Assembly: GCA_036897485.1 (NCBI GenBank) | Contig: JAYMTF010001036.1 | Location: 1-26,982, forward strand | Direction of reading: 5' to 3' | DNA: 26,982 bases | Origin: Pelargonium nanum | Taxonomy: Eukaryota; Streptophyta; Magnoliopsida; Geraniales; Geraniaceae | Shown here: piece after piece, positions 1 to 12,683 of the stretch | Position numbering within the stretch: the stretch's first letter is position 1 | How the letters are laid out: each line of letters starts with the position of its first letter | Program-made: the position numbers and the translations under genes | The notes under the pieces: generated by a model | Database searches by the model: none | The model's input: the letters and a program-made list of their open reading frames with translations, nothing else | What the model was told of the DNA's origin: nothing

Positions 1-172
1 TTTAGCGGATCACCGTTTACCCGCTAAACCGCCCGCCACCCGGGCAACACAAAATTCGCTAAAATTTATCCTTCACGGGCGGCTGGCGGATTGGATTTTA
101 CCAATCCGCTTCTAGCGGGGCGAAGACCGCTTCCTCCTTAATGGGCGGTTAACCCGCCCGTGAACACCCCTA
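1..172 (-). mobile_element. Truncated GC-rich transposon end (GGGCGGG-type, probably hAT-related)
   Basis: The first 172 bases are dense in CCGCCCG/GGCGGAT motifs, unlike the AT-rich flank, and stop abruptly at CGTGAACACCCCTA (159-172). On the minus strand this reads TAGGGGTGTTCACGGGCGGG, and TAGGGGTG-type termini are common in plant hAT elements and their MITEs. A second copy with the same terminus in the opposite orientation starts at 7137. The other end lies outside the window, so neither target duplication nor length can be judged. No coding capacity is visible. Confidence 0.5.
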
Positions 173-554
173 CATGGAATCCCTCCAAATTCCACATCCC
201 AGCCTACCCATCAAACCAAAATCTCCACACCACTAGCAATAGCAAAGCCATATAACTCACATATCATCTCTTATTTTTGGAGTCAATATTCACAGCAAAA
301 AAGCTGCTACTCAAGCCTACAACTTTACTGTAGACCTCCAATGATTTTGAGTCATCGTCTCCAAAGCAGCAGCTTCAGCACCAGAATCATCATTTCCAGG
401 CGCAAAACCCATTTCAGGTTCCTTATAAATTTCCGTTTTTGACACTCACCCACTTAAATACACGACTATATCTACACATTGTGCTCATGTAGCTCCATAT
501 TCTTGTTGTAGGGTTCGGTTTTGCAGTTCTAGAAATTCGACTTCTCGAATTGCG
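173..554 (+). promoter_or_regulatory. Upstream region and 5' leader of the 5'-nucleotidase gene
   Basis: This is the gene-free interval between the transposon relic and the first coding exon. It should hold the promoter and 5' UTR of the nucleotidase. No single TATA box or transcription start can be picked with confidence. The leader just before the ATG carries a pyrimidine-rich segment near 530-552. Confidence 0.35.
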
Positions 555-3466
555 ATGGAGTCTTCTGAGAATGTAGTGGTTGGTGATCAGGGGTTGCTTC
601 AACGGAAAATCTCTGCAATTCGCATGGCGGGTCCTTCTAAATTCCAGGTTCCTTCCAATTCCCACTTGCCCATTTTGTCAGCAAACCTATATGTAGTTGC
701 AATTTAATTGCTACTTTCAAATGGTGATGGTCATTGTAATTGGTGATGCAGGTGATTGCAGATTTTGATGCCACTTTGACCAAGTATCGTGTTAATGGCC
801 GTCGAGGGCAAAGTATGTGATATTTGTGTTTGTGTATTGCTAAATTTTGTGTGAAGAATTTTGCCTAATTTTTTAGTTTCCTTTGATATGAAGTATAGGC
901 AGTCATGGCCTTTTGCAGCAAGGGAATCCGGAATATGATGCCAAGAGGCAAGCCTTATATGACCATTATCATCCTTTGGAGTTCTCGCCAACTATTCCGA
1001 TTGAAGAGAAAACAAAGCTTATGGAGGAGTGGTATATATTAAGAATTATGTCAAGTGTTCACAGAAACTTTTTGTTTTTTCTTTATTATGTATGTTATAG
1101 CTGGTTTTTACTGAAGCCTCTTGTTTTGCCAATGCAGGTGGGGAAAAACTCATGGTCTGCTTATTGAGGGAGGACTTAACTATGATGCAATTAAGAAGTC
1201 CGTGGCTAGTTCAGCAATTGCTTTTAGGGAGGGTGTAGTTGAACTTTTCGAATACTTGGAGGTAAGTGCTCAATTCTTCTTTCCAATGGGGATTGAAACT
1301 TTGACTTTCTTAGTTTACATAAATGTGAGGTGATAGTGACTATTATGAGATCGACATGTATTGTTATATTGGAATGGTGTTATGGAAGTTGCATTTATAC
1401 TTGCAGTTTATTTATCGGCATCCCAGCACAACTTCCTAAACACTATGTTAACCTGATCTATTTTGGTTTGATGTATTGATAACGAAAAATGTAAGAACCA
1501 GCTCAATAGTTTCAGATTTTGACTAGGTTATTCCCATTAATTTACATTTAACTACTAAACTGATGAAGAAATGTGAAATTTTCATTCACTCCTTGACATT
1601 TTACGCCCTAGGATTCCCTTTAGTCATTCATGCAAGTTAGCTTCTTCCAACCTTTTATCCTCTGTAATTTGCAGGAGAGAGACATTCCTATCCTTATATT
1701 TTCGGCAGGGCTAGCAGATATCATAGAGGAGGTTAGTTTGGTTGATTAAGCTTCCTTGTGGTAATATTTATTTACGATAACGAGCAGTTTCGTTGTTTTC
1801 ACTCTTCAAGGATTAATGTATGATCTTTTACCCCTCGCTGGATCAGGTGTTGAGGCAGAAACTTCGTAGATCTTTTAAAAACATCAGAATTGTATCAAAC
1901 CGGATGGTATTTGATGATGATGGCAACCTTGTATCTTTTAAAGGTATCTTTTAGTCACTGTATCCACCATGAGAAAGTAAATATTATTCAATATTCATCT
2001 ATGTAAAGAAGATATGCTTGGTAACTACATACTGCTGTACCTTAAATTGCTAGCTACAACTTCAATAGTCTTCAGTAGGTTTCTCTCTGTTTGATGGAGT
2101 AAGGATGGTTACACCTTTGTTCCTCTTCGGTGGTAAGTTTAATTGCTTCTAACATGAAGAATATAGGATTCGTTCGACATTCAATTGTTGTACTAGAAAA
2201 CTTATTTTGTTCATCATTCAGGTCTTTTAATGGAACTGTATATTGTTTAACATTATAGCATGGGTCAGTTTAATTTATTTTAGCTAATTCGATTTTCAGG
2301 GAAGGTAATTCATGTTCTCAACAAAAATGAGCATGCTCTTGACATGGCTGCTCCTCTTCATGATCGAATGGGTGATACTAACGAGCTAATGGATGACACT
2401 GATTCCGTGAAGAAGAGAAAAAACGTTTTGCTTCTTGGAGATCATATTGGAGACTTGGGAATGTCTGATGGGTTGAACTACGAAAATCGAATATCTGTGG
2501 GGTTTCTGTAAGTCTTAGTAAACACTCATTGACAAGTTCTTTTTATTGCCAATTTATCACCATTGCTGGGGATTGAATCCGAGTCACCAGCATGATAAGG
2601 GGAAATACATACCACTGTATGGCTTATTTAGACGTTTGGTGTCTGCTATCCTTGTTTAAGTTATGAACAAGCAACTAATATCTTTTCTTCTCCGCAACTC
2701 CCCCTCAAAGCAAATAAGCACACATTTGTGTGAGAAATGCTTTTGTTTGTTTATCTGAAAATATAGCATATGCAACGTAAGATAAAGAGTAAATTTGACG
2801 CAGTGTATCTTCTTGATCAATTTTACGAATTAAACAAGCATGCTCAAGGTATGCAATGTTTGGTACTTAACAAACTCATTCGGAGAATGAGGTATAATTT
2901 TTCATCTTGTACCTTTATTCATTTCATGTTTATCACTTTGTGACGTACATGTTTTGGAAATGCAATATTTATGCATATATTTGCTGTTTCAGGAATGACA
3001 ACATTGAGGGTTCTCTTGATAGTTACTGCAAAGCCTTTGATATTGTATATCTGGTATGTTATGGGCTTGAGATTATTCATTTCTACTGTTCTCTTCTTTT
3101 CTTCTCCAGCTACACTATAAAACTCTTGTAAATATAGGTATGAAAGCAGCAGGAAGAAGATTTTGTCGAATTTGAATCAACTGAGGAGATTTTGTTGAAT
3201 ATGAAACTCAGAAATTCACTTTTGATAAGATTCGTAATTTCAGTCTGGCAGATAAGATTTTCCCGTCCTTGTGTTAATGGATTTTGTATGAGAGTTCAGA
3301 AGAAGGGTGTCTTTGAGAGAGAGTAGTTCAGGGATATGTGACTATTTATTTCTTAATTGCTTATAGCTCTACGAGTTTTAACATGTCAAATGATTTCTTG
3401 CAGAATGATGCACCCATGTCGGGAGTGGTAAAGCTTGTATCTCAGCTCTTCTCTACTGCGGATTGA
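555..3466 (+). CDS. Cytosolic-type pyrimidine 5'-nucleotidase (NT5C3/UMPH-1-like, HAD superfamily)
   Basis: Nine coding exons: 555-647, 752-812, 899-1031, 1138-1261, 1675-1731, 1847-1943, 2300-2507, 2993-3053, 3404-3466 (897 nt, 298 aa). All introns are GT-AG and phases join exactly. The length matches animal NT5C3 (about 297 aa). HAD motif I is DFDATLT with nucleophile D35 and acid/base D37. Motif II is IFSAGL (S147). The conserved HVLNKN segment is near 193-198, and the metal-binding motif IV is LLLGDHIGDLGMSDG (D236, D240). The family hydrolyses pyrimidine nucleoside 5'-monophosphates with Mg2+, releasing nucleoside and phosphate. Plant members also include proteins thought to act in salvage, and exact substrate choice cannot be read here. 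There is no evident signal or transit peptide, so it is probably cytosolic. The ATG at 555 gives a short 31-residue lead before the catalytic core. The F-box gene downstream is convergent, its stop lying about 180 bp away. Confidence 0.93.
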
Positions 3467-3648
3467 TTTGCGAGACCTAACATCCTCCATTGCATACTTA
3501 GTGCTTGTTTGACAAAATTTGTAAGTAGTTGGACACAATTATTCGCAAAAGTCAAATATGTTTGGTAAATTGACGACTTGAAGTAGCTGTGTAAAGTGTG
3601 TTTCATGCAATTGTATGTTTGGCAAAAAAAACTAATTCCAATTTAGTT
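3467..3648. other. Short convergent intergenic spacer
   Basis: A 182-bp interval separates two opposed stop codons (nucleotidase on the plus strand, F-box gene on the minus strand). Both 3' UTRs must share or overlap it, so overlapping antisense transcript ends are likely. No discrete regulatory motif was recognised. Confidence 0.4.
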
Positions 3649-4730
3649 TCACAAAACACAAACCAAACTCTCAACATAATTAACAAAGCTAACAGAACAA
3701 TGACGATGACCATCACCCTTGTGAAATCTGGGTAATTCAATATCCTCCAAATTTTTGTTCGTGGGGTCATAACAAAACAACCTTCCATCCCTCGTGTTTT
3801 CCAGAATCACCTCACCGCTGCAAGTAAACCCGAGAGACCTCAAGGACAATCCAATGGCCTCCCGCCTAATCGCATAGCGCCTAGTCCAAGACTCGGCTAC
3901 TCCGTACTCCTTCATCACCCACAAATTATCCCAATAATCAAGAACACAAAGACTCCCCTCCACAACACCAACATTGAACGATATTGGTAGAATTGTAGCA
4001 GATTCACGCAACTCTATCTCCCCAAAAGCTTCGGTAACTATGTCGAAGCACAGTTTCTGCCAAACGGTAACATAGCCAGCACCCCGCCGAGTTGCTATCC
4101 AGTGCACGCAACCGTTAAACATCAGCGACTGCTCCGAATTCGATATATTGAGGTTCGAGGGAAGGGTGTTGTTGATCCCTCTCCAAGAATTGCTCCTCAA
4201 GCTGTACACTTGCACTTTCTTGCGCCCATAATCATTATACACAATCTTGATCACCTTGTAATCATCAAGATTCGGGCTCACCGGATGGAACCCGAACCCT
4301 AGACAGCAGCTGAGGCCACGTGAGTTGAATTGGGGGAGGATCCGGCAGTGCATGATGGAAGGGTTACAAATACAGATACTCAATCTTGACGAGTCGTAAC
4401 CCGGACCCGAATACAAGCAAAGCAGCCCATTGCAAGATCCGGCAATGTGGGGCATCTGGAAGAAGCTGTGGTACCTGGCGGGTGGGTCCAGGTCCGACCC
4501 GGAAACGGCGGCGGGGCGGCGGATGATGTACTCGGTTTGATCGGAAAAATAGGTTTTTTTTTTAAGAGGAGGGAGTGGCGGTGCGGTGTGGAGGAGAAGT
4601 GGGTGAGATGGGCCCGAATGAGGTCGGGATCGGAGATTAGGGTTTGCCAGAATCTGGAGAGGGTTTTGGACGGTAGAGTTGTGATGATGTCTCTCATGAT
4701 GTCGTCGGGTAGGTTACACATGAGCGCCAT
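3649..4730 (-). pseudogene. F-box/FBA-domain protein (CPR1/CPR30-like), frameshifted
   Basis: Single-exon F-box gene in two frames. The first starts with ATG at 4730, giving an F-box (LPDDIMRDIITTLPSKTLSRF, then WQTLISDPDLIRAHL). The second, clear from about 4455 and open to the stop at 3649, carries the F-box-associated domain (AGSCNGLLCLY, NPS, LGFGFHPVSPNLDDYKVIKIVY, NGCVHWIA, LGFTCSGEVIL, VNYVESLV). The frame change maps to a run of ten A on the coding strand (T-run 4554-4563). One more A would keep a single frame through the whole gene. The F-box also lacks about six residues usually found between 'RF' and 'W' (the RCVSKS-type segment). Family members select substrates for SCF ubiquitin ligases; CPR1 controls immune receptor levels. 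Either the gene is a recent pseudogene or the homopolymer is a sequencing error. The second part is well preserved, arguing for youth or error. Confidence 0.72.
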
Positions 4731-5228
4731 TGTCGATGGAGCAACCTTGGAAGATCTGTTTTGTTCTGTCAGGAGAATGGTTTTAGCCTTTTAAGGTACT
4801 TTTTGTTTTGTTAAGGAAACGGTGAAGTGTATATAGGGGCAGAGAAAGGATTGATATTGATTGGGATCATCACTTTGACGACACAATTTTACATAGAGTA
4901 TCAAAAATCTCAGCCAAGAGACAAAGAAAACGGATCCGAGCGGGGCGCGAAAATTTACTAGGGCGGGTATGGGTGTAAATAGCTGATGTGACATCACCTA
5001 ATTGGTAATGATTTATTGGCTTAGACTCTCAGCCAATTAATCATGGTTGTGAGTCTTTTTTCTCTTTTATATATCCTCTTAAATTTTAGTTAATAAGTAC
5101 TGTTATGAACGTATGCATATATGATGAACTTATTTTTATTATATGTGTAAGTGCTTAGTACTCTTAAACACTCAACTTACATTGAATCCCGGTAAGTGTT
5201 GGGGTGGTGGTCAGGCAGGTTGGTTGGG
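4731..5228. other. F-box upstream region and AT-rich spacer
   Basis: Holds the likely promoter and leader of the minus-strand F-box gene. Beyond about 5030 it is AT-rich DNA without recognisable genes. A GC-rich patch at 4935-4970 stands out but has no assignable role. Confidence 0.3.
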
Positions 5229-5626
5229 TGCTCTTGATCTGGAAATGACAAGGCTCTCTCGATCCGAGAGGCTCTTAGTTGGACTAACGATATAGGGTGA
5301 GATCACATCATCGACGAATCGGATGCGCATAAGGTAATTAATGCAATCAATTTTGAGATGAGGTTTTCAGTGCTTTAGATTTTATTTTAAATGACATCAT
5401 GTATATGTCTACTCAGTTCTCTAGTATTGAGTTTTGCTTTGTCAACCAGTATGCGAATTGGGCTACTCAATTGTTAGCTAGGTCGTCAAGCTCGTTGTCT
5501 AGTCCAGTAGGTTGGGTCGGTCTTATGTATCTGATCCCTTTGGATGATATTCTTTTAGTTGATATGTTTTTCGTTAATAAAGTTTCTGCAATTGAATTGT
5601 TTAAAATAAACATAAAAACTAACTAA
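5229..5626 (+). pseudogene. Degenerate RNase H-like (RVT_3) domain fragment
   Basis: From 5250 the frame reads KALSIREALSWTNDIG, a TGA stop (5298-5300) where the family usually has W, then DHIIDESDAHKVINAIN, followed by TAG at 5376. After a frame change, 5387-5626 reads LNDIM..., then QFSSIEFCFVNQYANWATQLLAR and a C-terminal WVGL..PLDDILLVD. This is the order seen in plant RNase H-like RVT_3 domains: the ESDA acidic residue, then F.FV...N..A..LAR, then the 'DDIL..D' tail. These domains occur in LINE-type retrotransposon proteins and in many small plant genes derived from them. With at least two stops and one frameshift it cannot encode a working protein. The N-terminal beta-strands with the first catalytic Asp are missing or too decayed to see. 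Confidence 0.68.
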
Positions 5627-5664
5627 CGGCATAGCCTCAATTAACCCAATTTATTAAGAATATA

Positions 5665-6212
5665 TATTTGTTGGACCGTTGGTGTACAAGAGCTTTACAC
5701 CATCAGTGCACCATATCATGACACCTCATCAGATAACAATTTAAATTTATATAGATGACTTATCGATTAGATAATTATTTTCAAAATGATAATTATCTAT
5801 TCATATTAACATTTAACAATAATATTTATTTTTGTATTTATCTTAATAATTATAATTGTGAGCCTATTCATGCGTGACACGTCACGAATTAACACTCATA
5901 CTCGCCCCAATGAATTTGTGGGCCCGGATTCAAATCTTTTGTGTGGCACACCATGAATAAACACTCTTAACCGCCCCAATGAATTTGTGGGCACGGAGCA
6001 CCCGTCCGGATCCAAATCTTTTGTGTATTATTTAGGATTTATGATATTTTTTTATTTATTATTATATGTTAATCAATACTTATTACTAAAAAAATTGTTG
6101 AATTTATTTATCAAAAAAACCCCTCATTAAGTTTTATATTTTCATTGATGAGGTGACACAATATGATGCACTGATGGTGTAAAAATGATTTACACCGACG
6201 GTGCGTCAAATA
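5665..6212. mobile_element. 548-bp non-autonomous element with ~65-bp terminal inverted repeats
   Basis: The left end (5665 onward) reads TATTTGTTGGACCGTTGGTG, then TTTACACCATCAGTGCACCA and GACACCTCATCA. The right end (to 6212) is its reverse complement with scattered mismatches: TGATGAGGTGACACAATATG, ATGCACTGATGGTGTAAA and TTTACACCGACGGTGCGTCA before AATA. The inverted repeats run about 65 bp. There is no coding capacity. Long TIRs with a small non-coding interior suggest a Mutator-like MITE, but no clean 8-10 bp target duplication is evident beside 5665 and 6212. The superfamily is therefore inference. Confidence 0.75.
5886..6026 (+). repeat. Two diverged direct copies of a ~60-bp unit inside the MITE
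   Basis: Copy 1 (5886-5944) and copy 2 (5955-6026) both run GAAT(T/A)AACACTC... CCGCCCCAATGAATTTGTGGGC-like, then CGGAT(T/C)CAAATCTTTTGTGT. Copy 2 has an extra ~13-bp segment before the last block. A third, weaker relative of the first half lies at 23519-23558, next to the upstream DMP gene. The repeat therefore exists outside this element in the genome. Confidence 0.65.
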
Positions 6213-7136
6213 CTTACTCAATTATTAATGTCTAGAGACCTAAATGGTTTATTCAAAATTAAAAGACTAAAACAATGATTTTTTTACAAGTTTGATGACT
6301 CCATTCTTAATACCTCTAATCTAAATTAGAATTGACGAGGAAATATTGTCTGCCCTACAAAGTGCGAGGTGGTTCTAGCTCCACCACTGCTAAATAAGTA
6401 CTACATAGTAATAAATAAGTTAATGTTTTGTAAATGAAATTCTTATGAGAAAAATAAATAAGAGATGTGATTGTTTTGGTTTAGGCTATATTTAAGCAAT
6501 AAAATTATGACATTATGTTGAATTTTCACTCGTACTGATTCCAAAAAATTGTTATAGCGGAATGATTCGTGAAATTCATAATTTTAATGAGATGTCACAT
6601 ACTCATTGATGGGTTAGTTTAATCCAAATAATTATTGGTTTAAACAGTTAAACTCCTTGCACTCTTTTTTTTAAGAACCTTGCTCTCAAATCTTTTTCCT
6701 TATAAATAAATAATAAAATATGCATGGATTGAACTGAAAATTTGATACATAAAATGAAATCTAAATTAATTTTTATATGTGCCAGTATAAAACAAATTAT
6801 CTGGCCGGCTCTGATTAACTTCTATTTAGAATCTCATGGCAAAGCAGAGTCAGCAGTACTGATCTTGTTTAAAATTCCTATTTTGTATAATTTTTGAAAT
6901 GGTGTTAGGGTTTAGGAAATTCCTATAAACAAAACTAATTTGTCTTCAAAAAAAAAAAAAAAACTGATTTATTGGAAAAGTTAATTTTATTTGACTTAGG
7001 CTTGCACTGACGATTGGTGGTCCAATCGGGTGGCTTGTCTTGGATATGCAATCCCTTTGTTCTCAAGCTAAACTAAAGTTTCATAATTTTTTATTTTATG
7101 TCACTTTCCAAATTCCATTGTCTCATCAATCACAAC
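6213..7136. other. AT-rich intergenic DNA, no gene seen
   Basis: I found no open reading frame with family resemblance, no RNA gene and no clear terminal repeats. A long A-run at about 6949-6963 is the only conspicuous simple sequence. It could be the poly(A) tail of an old retroposed sequence, but no retroposon body or target duplication was recognised. Confidence 0.3.
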
Positions 7137-7300
7137 TAGGGGTATTCACAGGCGGTTTACCGCCCCGTGAAGGCAATTGTTCCCCGCCCGCTTAAAGCAG
7201 AGTCTCAAAAAAGTTTGAATATGAAGCGAGTTTTTTAGTAGTGGTTTGGTGGATTATTCGTGAACCGCTCGCAGTAATGAGCATGGGCCCAAATAGTTGA
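7137..7300 (+). mobile_element. Second GGGCGGG-type transposon relic
   Basis: Begins TAGGGGTATTCACAGGCGGT at 7137, matching the terminus at 172 (minus strand, TAGGGGTGTTCACGGGCGGG) with few changes. A GC-rich body follows (CCGCCCCGTG, CCCGCCCGCTT) and fades by about 7290 (CGTGAACCGCTCGCAG). No matching opposite terminus or target duplication is seen nearby, so it looks truncated. The right boundary is approximate. Confidence 0.45.
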
Positions 7301-8079
7301 AAACATAAAACAAGATATATGACAACCCAAATTCAAATAATTTTATCATTAAATTGCTTAAGAGCTTGATTCCTACATAAACTAGCCTATGTTGTAACAA
7401 GAATGACAACATTGACATTTAAAAAAAAAATCGTCAAAATTAACTAACAAAGTAGGCGGAAAATAGTTGAGGATATTATAAAGTTAAGAAAAAAAATTCA
7501 TTACAAAATGTGACAAGTACATAGTAATTATCAATGATTTTATCTTAAAATTATTGAATGTTCATTTAGCACATATCTCAAAGCCTCAAAAGAACATTCT
7601 AGTAGTGATAATAAAAAACATTTCTAATCTTAAATTCCAAGCCACCTCCTAAAACACAAAAATATTATAATAATAATGTATTGATTACAATATTAGATTA
7701 AAGAGTAGTGCTCTTGGACAAGTTCAGTCAACCATGGAAGACCTGGATTATTTCCTTAGATACAAATATTTCCTTTTTATATATAATTACTAAAAAAATC
7801 AGTGAGACCATTCAAATGTTTTAATTAGTATATAGATAAGTAATTTAAATGTAATTACTTAGCATCCATTCTCTTGTCATATTTGCAACTTAATTTGGTC
7901 CCATGAAAATTCCTTAGCTAAATGTAAATGTAAATGTAATCAGTATATAGACAATTAATTTAAATGTAATTACTTAGCTAAATGTAGTGTAAAATTAACT
8001 CGGTAGTCATGCATTTGTGGATCATTACACGAAAAAGTTGTGCGTTATTATTTATTTTTTCCCTTCTCACCTATAGTCT
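7301..8079. other. AT-rich intergenic DNA with a short direct repeat
   Basis: No gene was recognised in this stretch. The only structure I can support is the direct repeat at 7827 and 7942, listed separately, joined by a short run of AAATGT units at about 7919-7938. Confidence 0.3.
7827..7978 (+). repeat. 37-bp direct repeat, copies 115 bp apart
   Basis: AGTATATAGATAAGTAATTT followed by AAATGTAATTACTTAGC occurs at 7827-7863. It recurs with few changes (AGTATATAGACAATTAATTT...) at 7942-7978. Between them lies a short (AAATGT)n stretch. This looks like a small tandem duplication that has since diverged. Confidence 0.6.
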
Positions 8080-8353
8080 AGAGCTTGCAATAGGGTATCC
8101 GACCACTTGGGTACTCGAAACTCGAAAAATTTAGGATCGGATTTGAGTCTACATTTATCAACCCGAAAAATAGGGTCGGATTCAGACTGGGTAAATTTTA
8201 AAATTTTAGGATCAGAAATACCCGCAAAAAAATGCATTTTATACCTAAAACCCTAAACTCGACTCTAACCCAACCCGACCTTAACCCGACCAACAATATA
8301 GAGTCGGATTAGGGTTTATCAACCCGAACCCGACCCTAAAACTTGCCACCTCT
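8080..8353 (-). mobile_element. hAT-like MITE, copy 1 (inverted relative to copy 2)
   Basis: The ends are imperfect inverted repeats: AGAGCTTGCAATAGGGT at 8080 and ACTTGCCACCTCT ending at 8353. The interior is rich in CCCGACC/GGGTCGG words. It contains CCCGCAAAAAAATGCATTTT (about 8222-8241), the reverse complement of the corresponding block in copy 2 (ATAAAACACAATTTTTTTGC). It is therefore the same family in the opposite orientation. No target duplication could be matched, so this copy is the older or more eroded one. Confidence 0.55.
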
Positions 8354-8364
8354 ACCTTCAACCG

Positions 8365-8630
8365 AGTAATATAGAGCTGGCAACAGGCCGGGTAGGGTAG
8401 GGTTCGGGTCGAACCCGAGTTGGAAAATCTGAGCATGACCCTATAGGGTCTTCAGTCTGGTCGGGTTAGGGTCAAAATTTTGGCATAAAACACAATTTTT
8501 TTGCGGGTACTCCTGACCCGATTTTTTCGGGAGGGGAGGGGGTGAAAAATACAAACCCGAACCCGATTTTCCGGTCGGGTCACGGGTACCCGTCGGGTAT
8601 GGTGTTTTTTTGCCAGCTCTTAAGTAATAT
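8365..8630 (+). mobile_element. hAT-like MITE, copy 2, with 8-bp target duplication
   Basis: The element 8373-8622 starts AGAGCTGGCAACA and ends TTTTGCCAGCTCTTA, an 11-bp perfect inverted repeat (AGAGCTGGCAA/TTGCCAGCTCT). It is flanked by identical 8-bp direct repeats AGTAATAT at 8365-8372 and 8623-8630. Eight-base target duplications are the hallmark of hAT transposition. The 250-bp body has no coding capacity and is full of CGGGTCGGG/CCCGACC words, so it needs a transposase in trans. Confidence 0.8.
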
Positions 8631-9660
8631 GGATAGGAAAGTAAAGTGTGGGTTCCATTGATTGCCCAAACGCCCGCAGGATTGATATACACAATCAACC
8701 GAGAAACTCGGAAATGGAACATCCAAACGCGTTTTCTCAAACCCTGCGAAGTCCCAAGTTGGAAGTTGAAACAGTGACTTTTCCGTAAATTAATAAAACC
8801 TTTGTCTGTAGAGAAAATACCATAAAAATAAACGAATAAAACTTAAAATAATAGTGTGTCCGTCTGGTCTCTTCTGGTCTGCTAGCTACCTCCCCGTAGT
8901 GGGTAGAGAGAGATAATGAATACTCAACAATAGATAGATAGAAACAAAGACACGATTTTACACGAATACAGCCGATCGACCCTCGAATTGAAACACAACC
9001 CAAATCCGTTTCTTGTTGATATTTCACATCTAGCCTTAGCTGGGTTCATTAAAAATCTAGCCTTTGACCTCTCCTCCATCTCTTTCCTTTGCCCTTTTCT
9101 TCTCAAGATCGATCTCAGGTCCTGTTCACTTTCATTTGCTTTTGTGTTTGTTGAATTGTTCCACTTTTATCAACTTTTGATTCTTTAGACTTTTTCTCAG
9201 TTTCTATTTTGTGTACTGATTCGGCTGTTTATATTGCTTTGAGATCCAGTAGCTCTGAGACCCTTTTACCTTGTAGGCTTGTACCTTGTATTTGTTGGTC
9301 AAGATTGGTTTTTTACTTTAATTTCTTCCTGGGTTTTGATTCATCTTTTCTGGGTTCCTTTTCTTTTGTTGTATTTTGTTGAGTTGAGTTTCAATTTGGA
9401 TTGATTTGTGCTTTTAGGTTCTTAATCATTGTTGGGTTGTCATTTCCATATTGGATGCAGAGGTTTTGGTGATAATTGGTAGGAGGTTTTGTTCATTTCT
9501 TTATTTGGACATTTCATAGAGTCCACCCTGCGAGCAAAAGCTAATCTAGGCTCTGGTTTTGATTTATTTTTTTATAGTTTGGAGAGAGATATATGGTGTT
9601 TGACCTGAAAAGGGTGCTGAGAGTCTGATCCAAAAACTAGATCTTGATATTGATATTGAT
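8631..9660 (+). promoter_or_regulatory. CDPK promoter and 5' leader with probable UTR intron
   Basis: Upstream of the kinase ATG lies a CT-rich leader (about 9060-9118, CTCTCCTCCATCTCTTTCCT) ending in GATCGATCTCAG|GTCC. A T-rich stretch then runs to GGATGCAG|AGG at 9460. This fits a 5'-UTR intron of about 342 bp (9119-9460), a common arrangement in plant signalling genes. No TATA box was assigned with confidence. Stops precede the ATG in frame, so the start at 9661 is well fixed. Confidence 0.5.

Positions 9661-12683
<3,023 letters not shown>

Noticed and set aside
5399-5626. 75-aa plus-strand ORF as a small gene
   Set aside because: It is the C-terminal part of a decayed RNase H-like domain whose upstream part has stops in other frames.
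5880-6030. CRISPR-like or satellite array
   Set aside because: There are only two diverged copies with unequal length inside a transposon in a plant genome.
6945-6965. Poly(A) tail of a processed pseudogene or SINE
   Set aside because: No recognisable gene body, SINE boxes or target duplication flank the A-run.
8240-8300. Interstitial telomere repeat (CCCTAAA words)
   Set aside because: Only single CCCTAAA-like words occur, not a tandem array. They belong to the CCCGACC-rich MITE interior.
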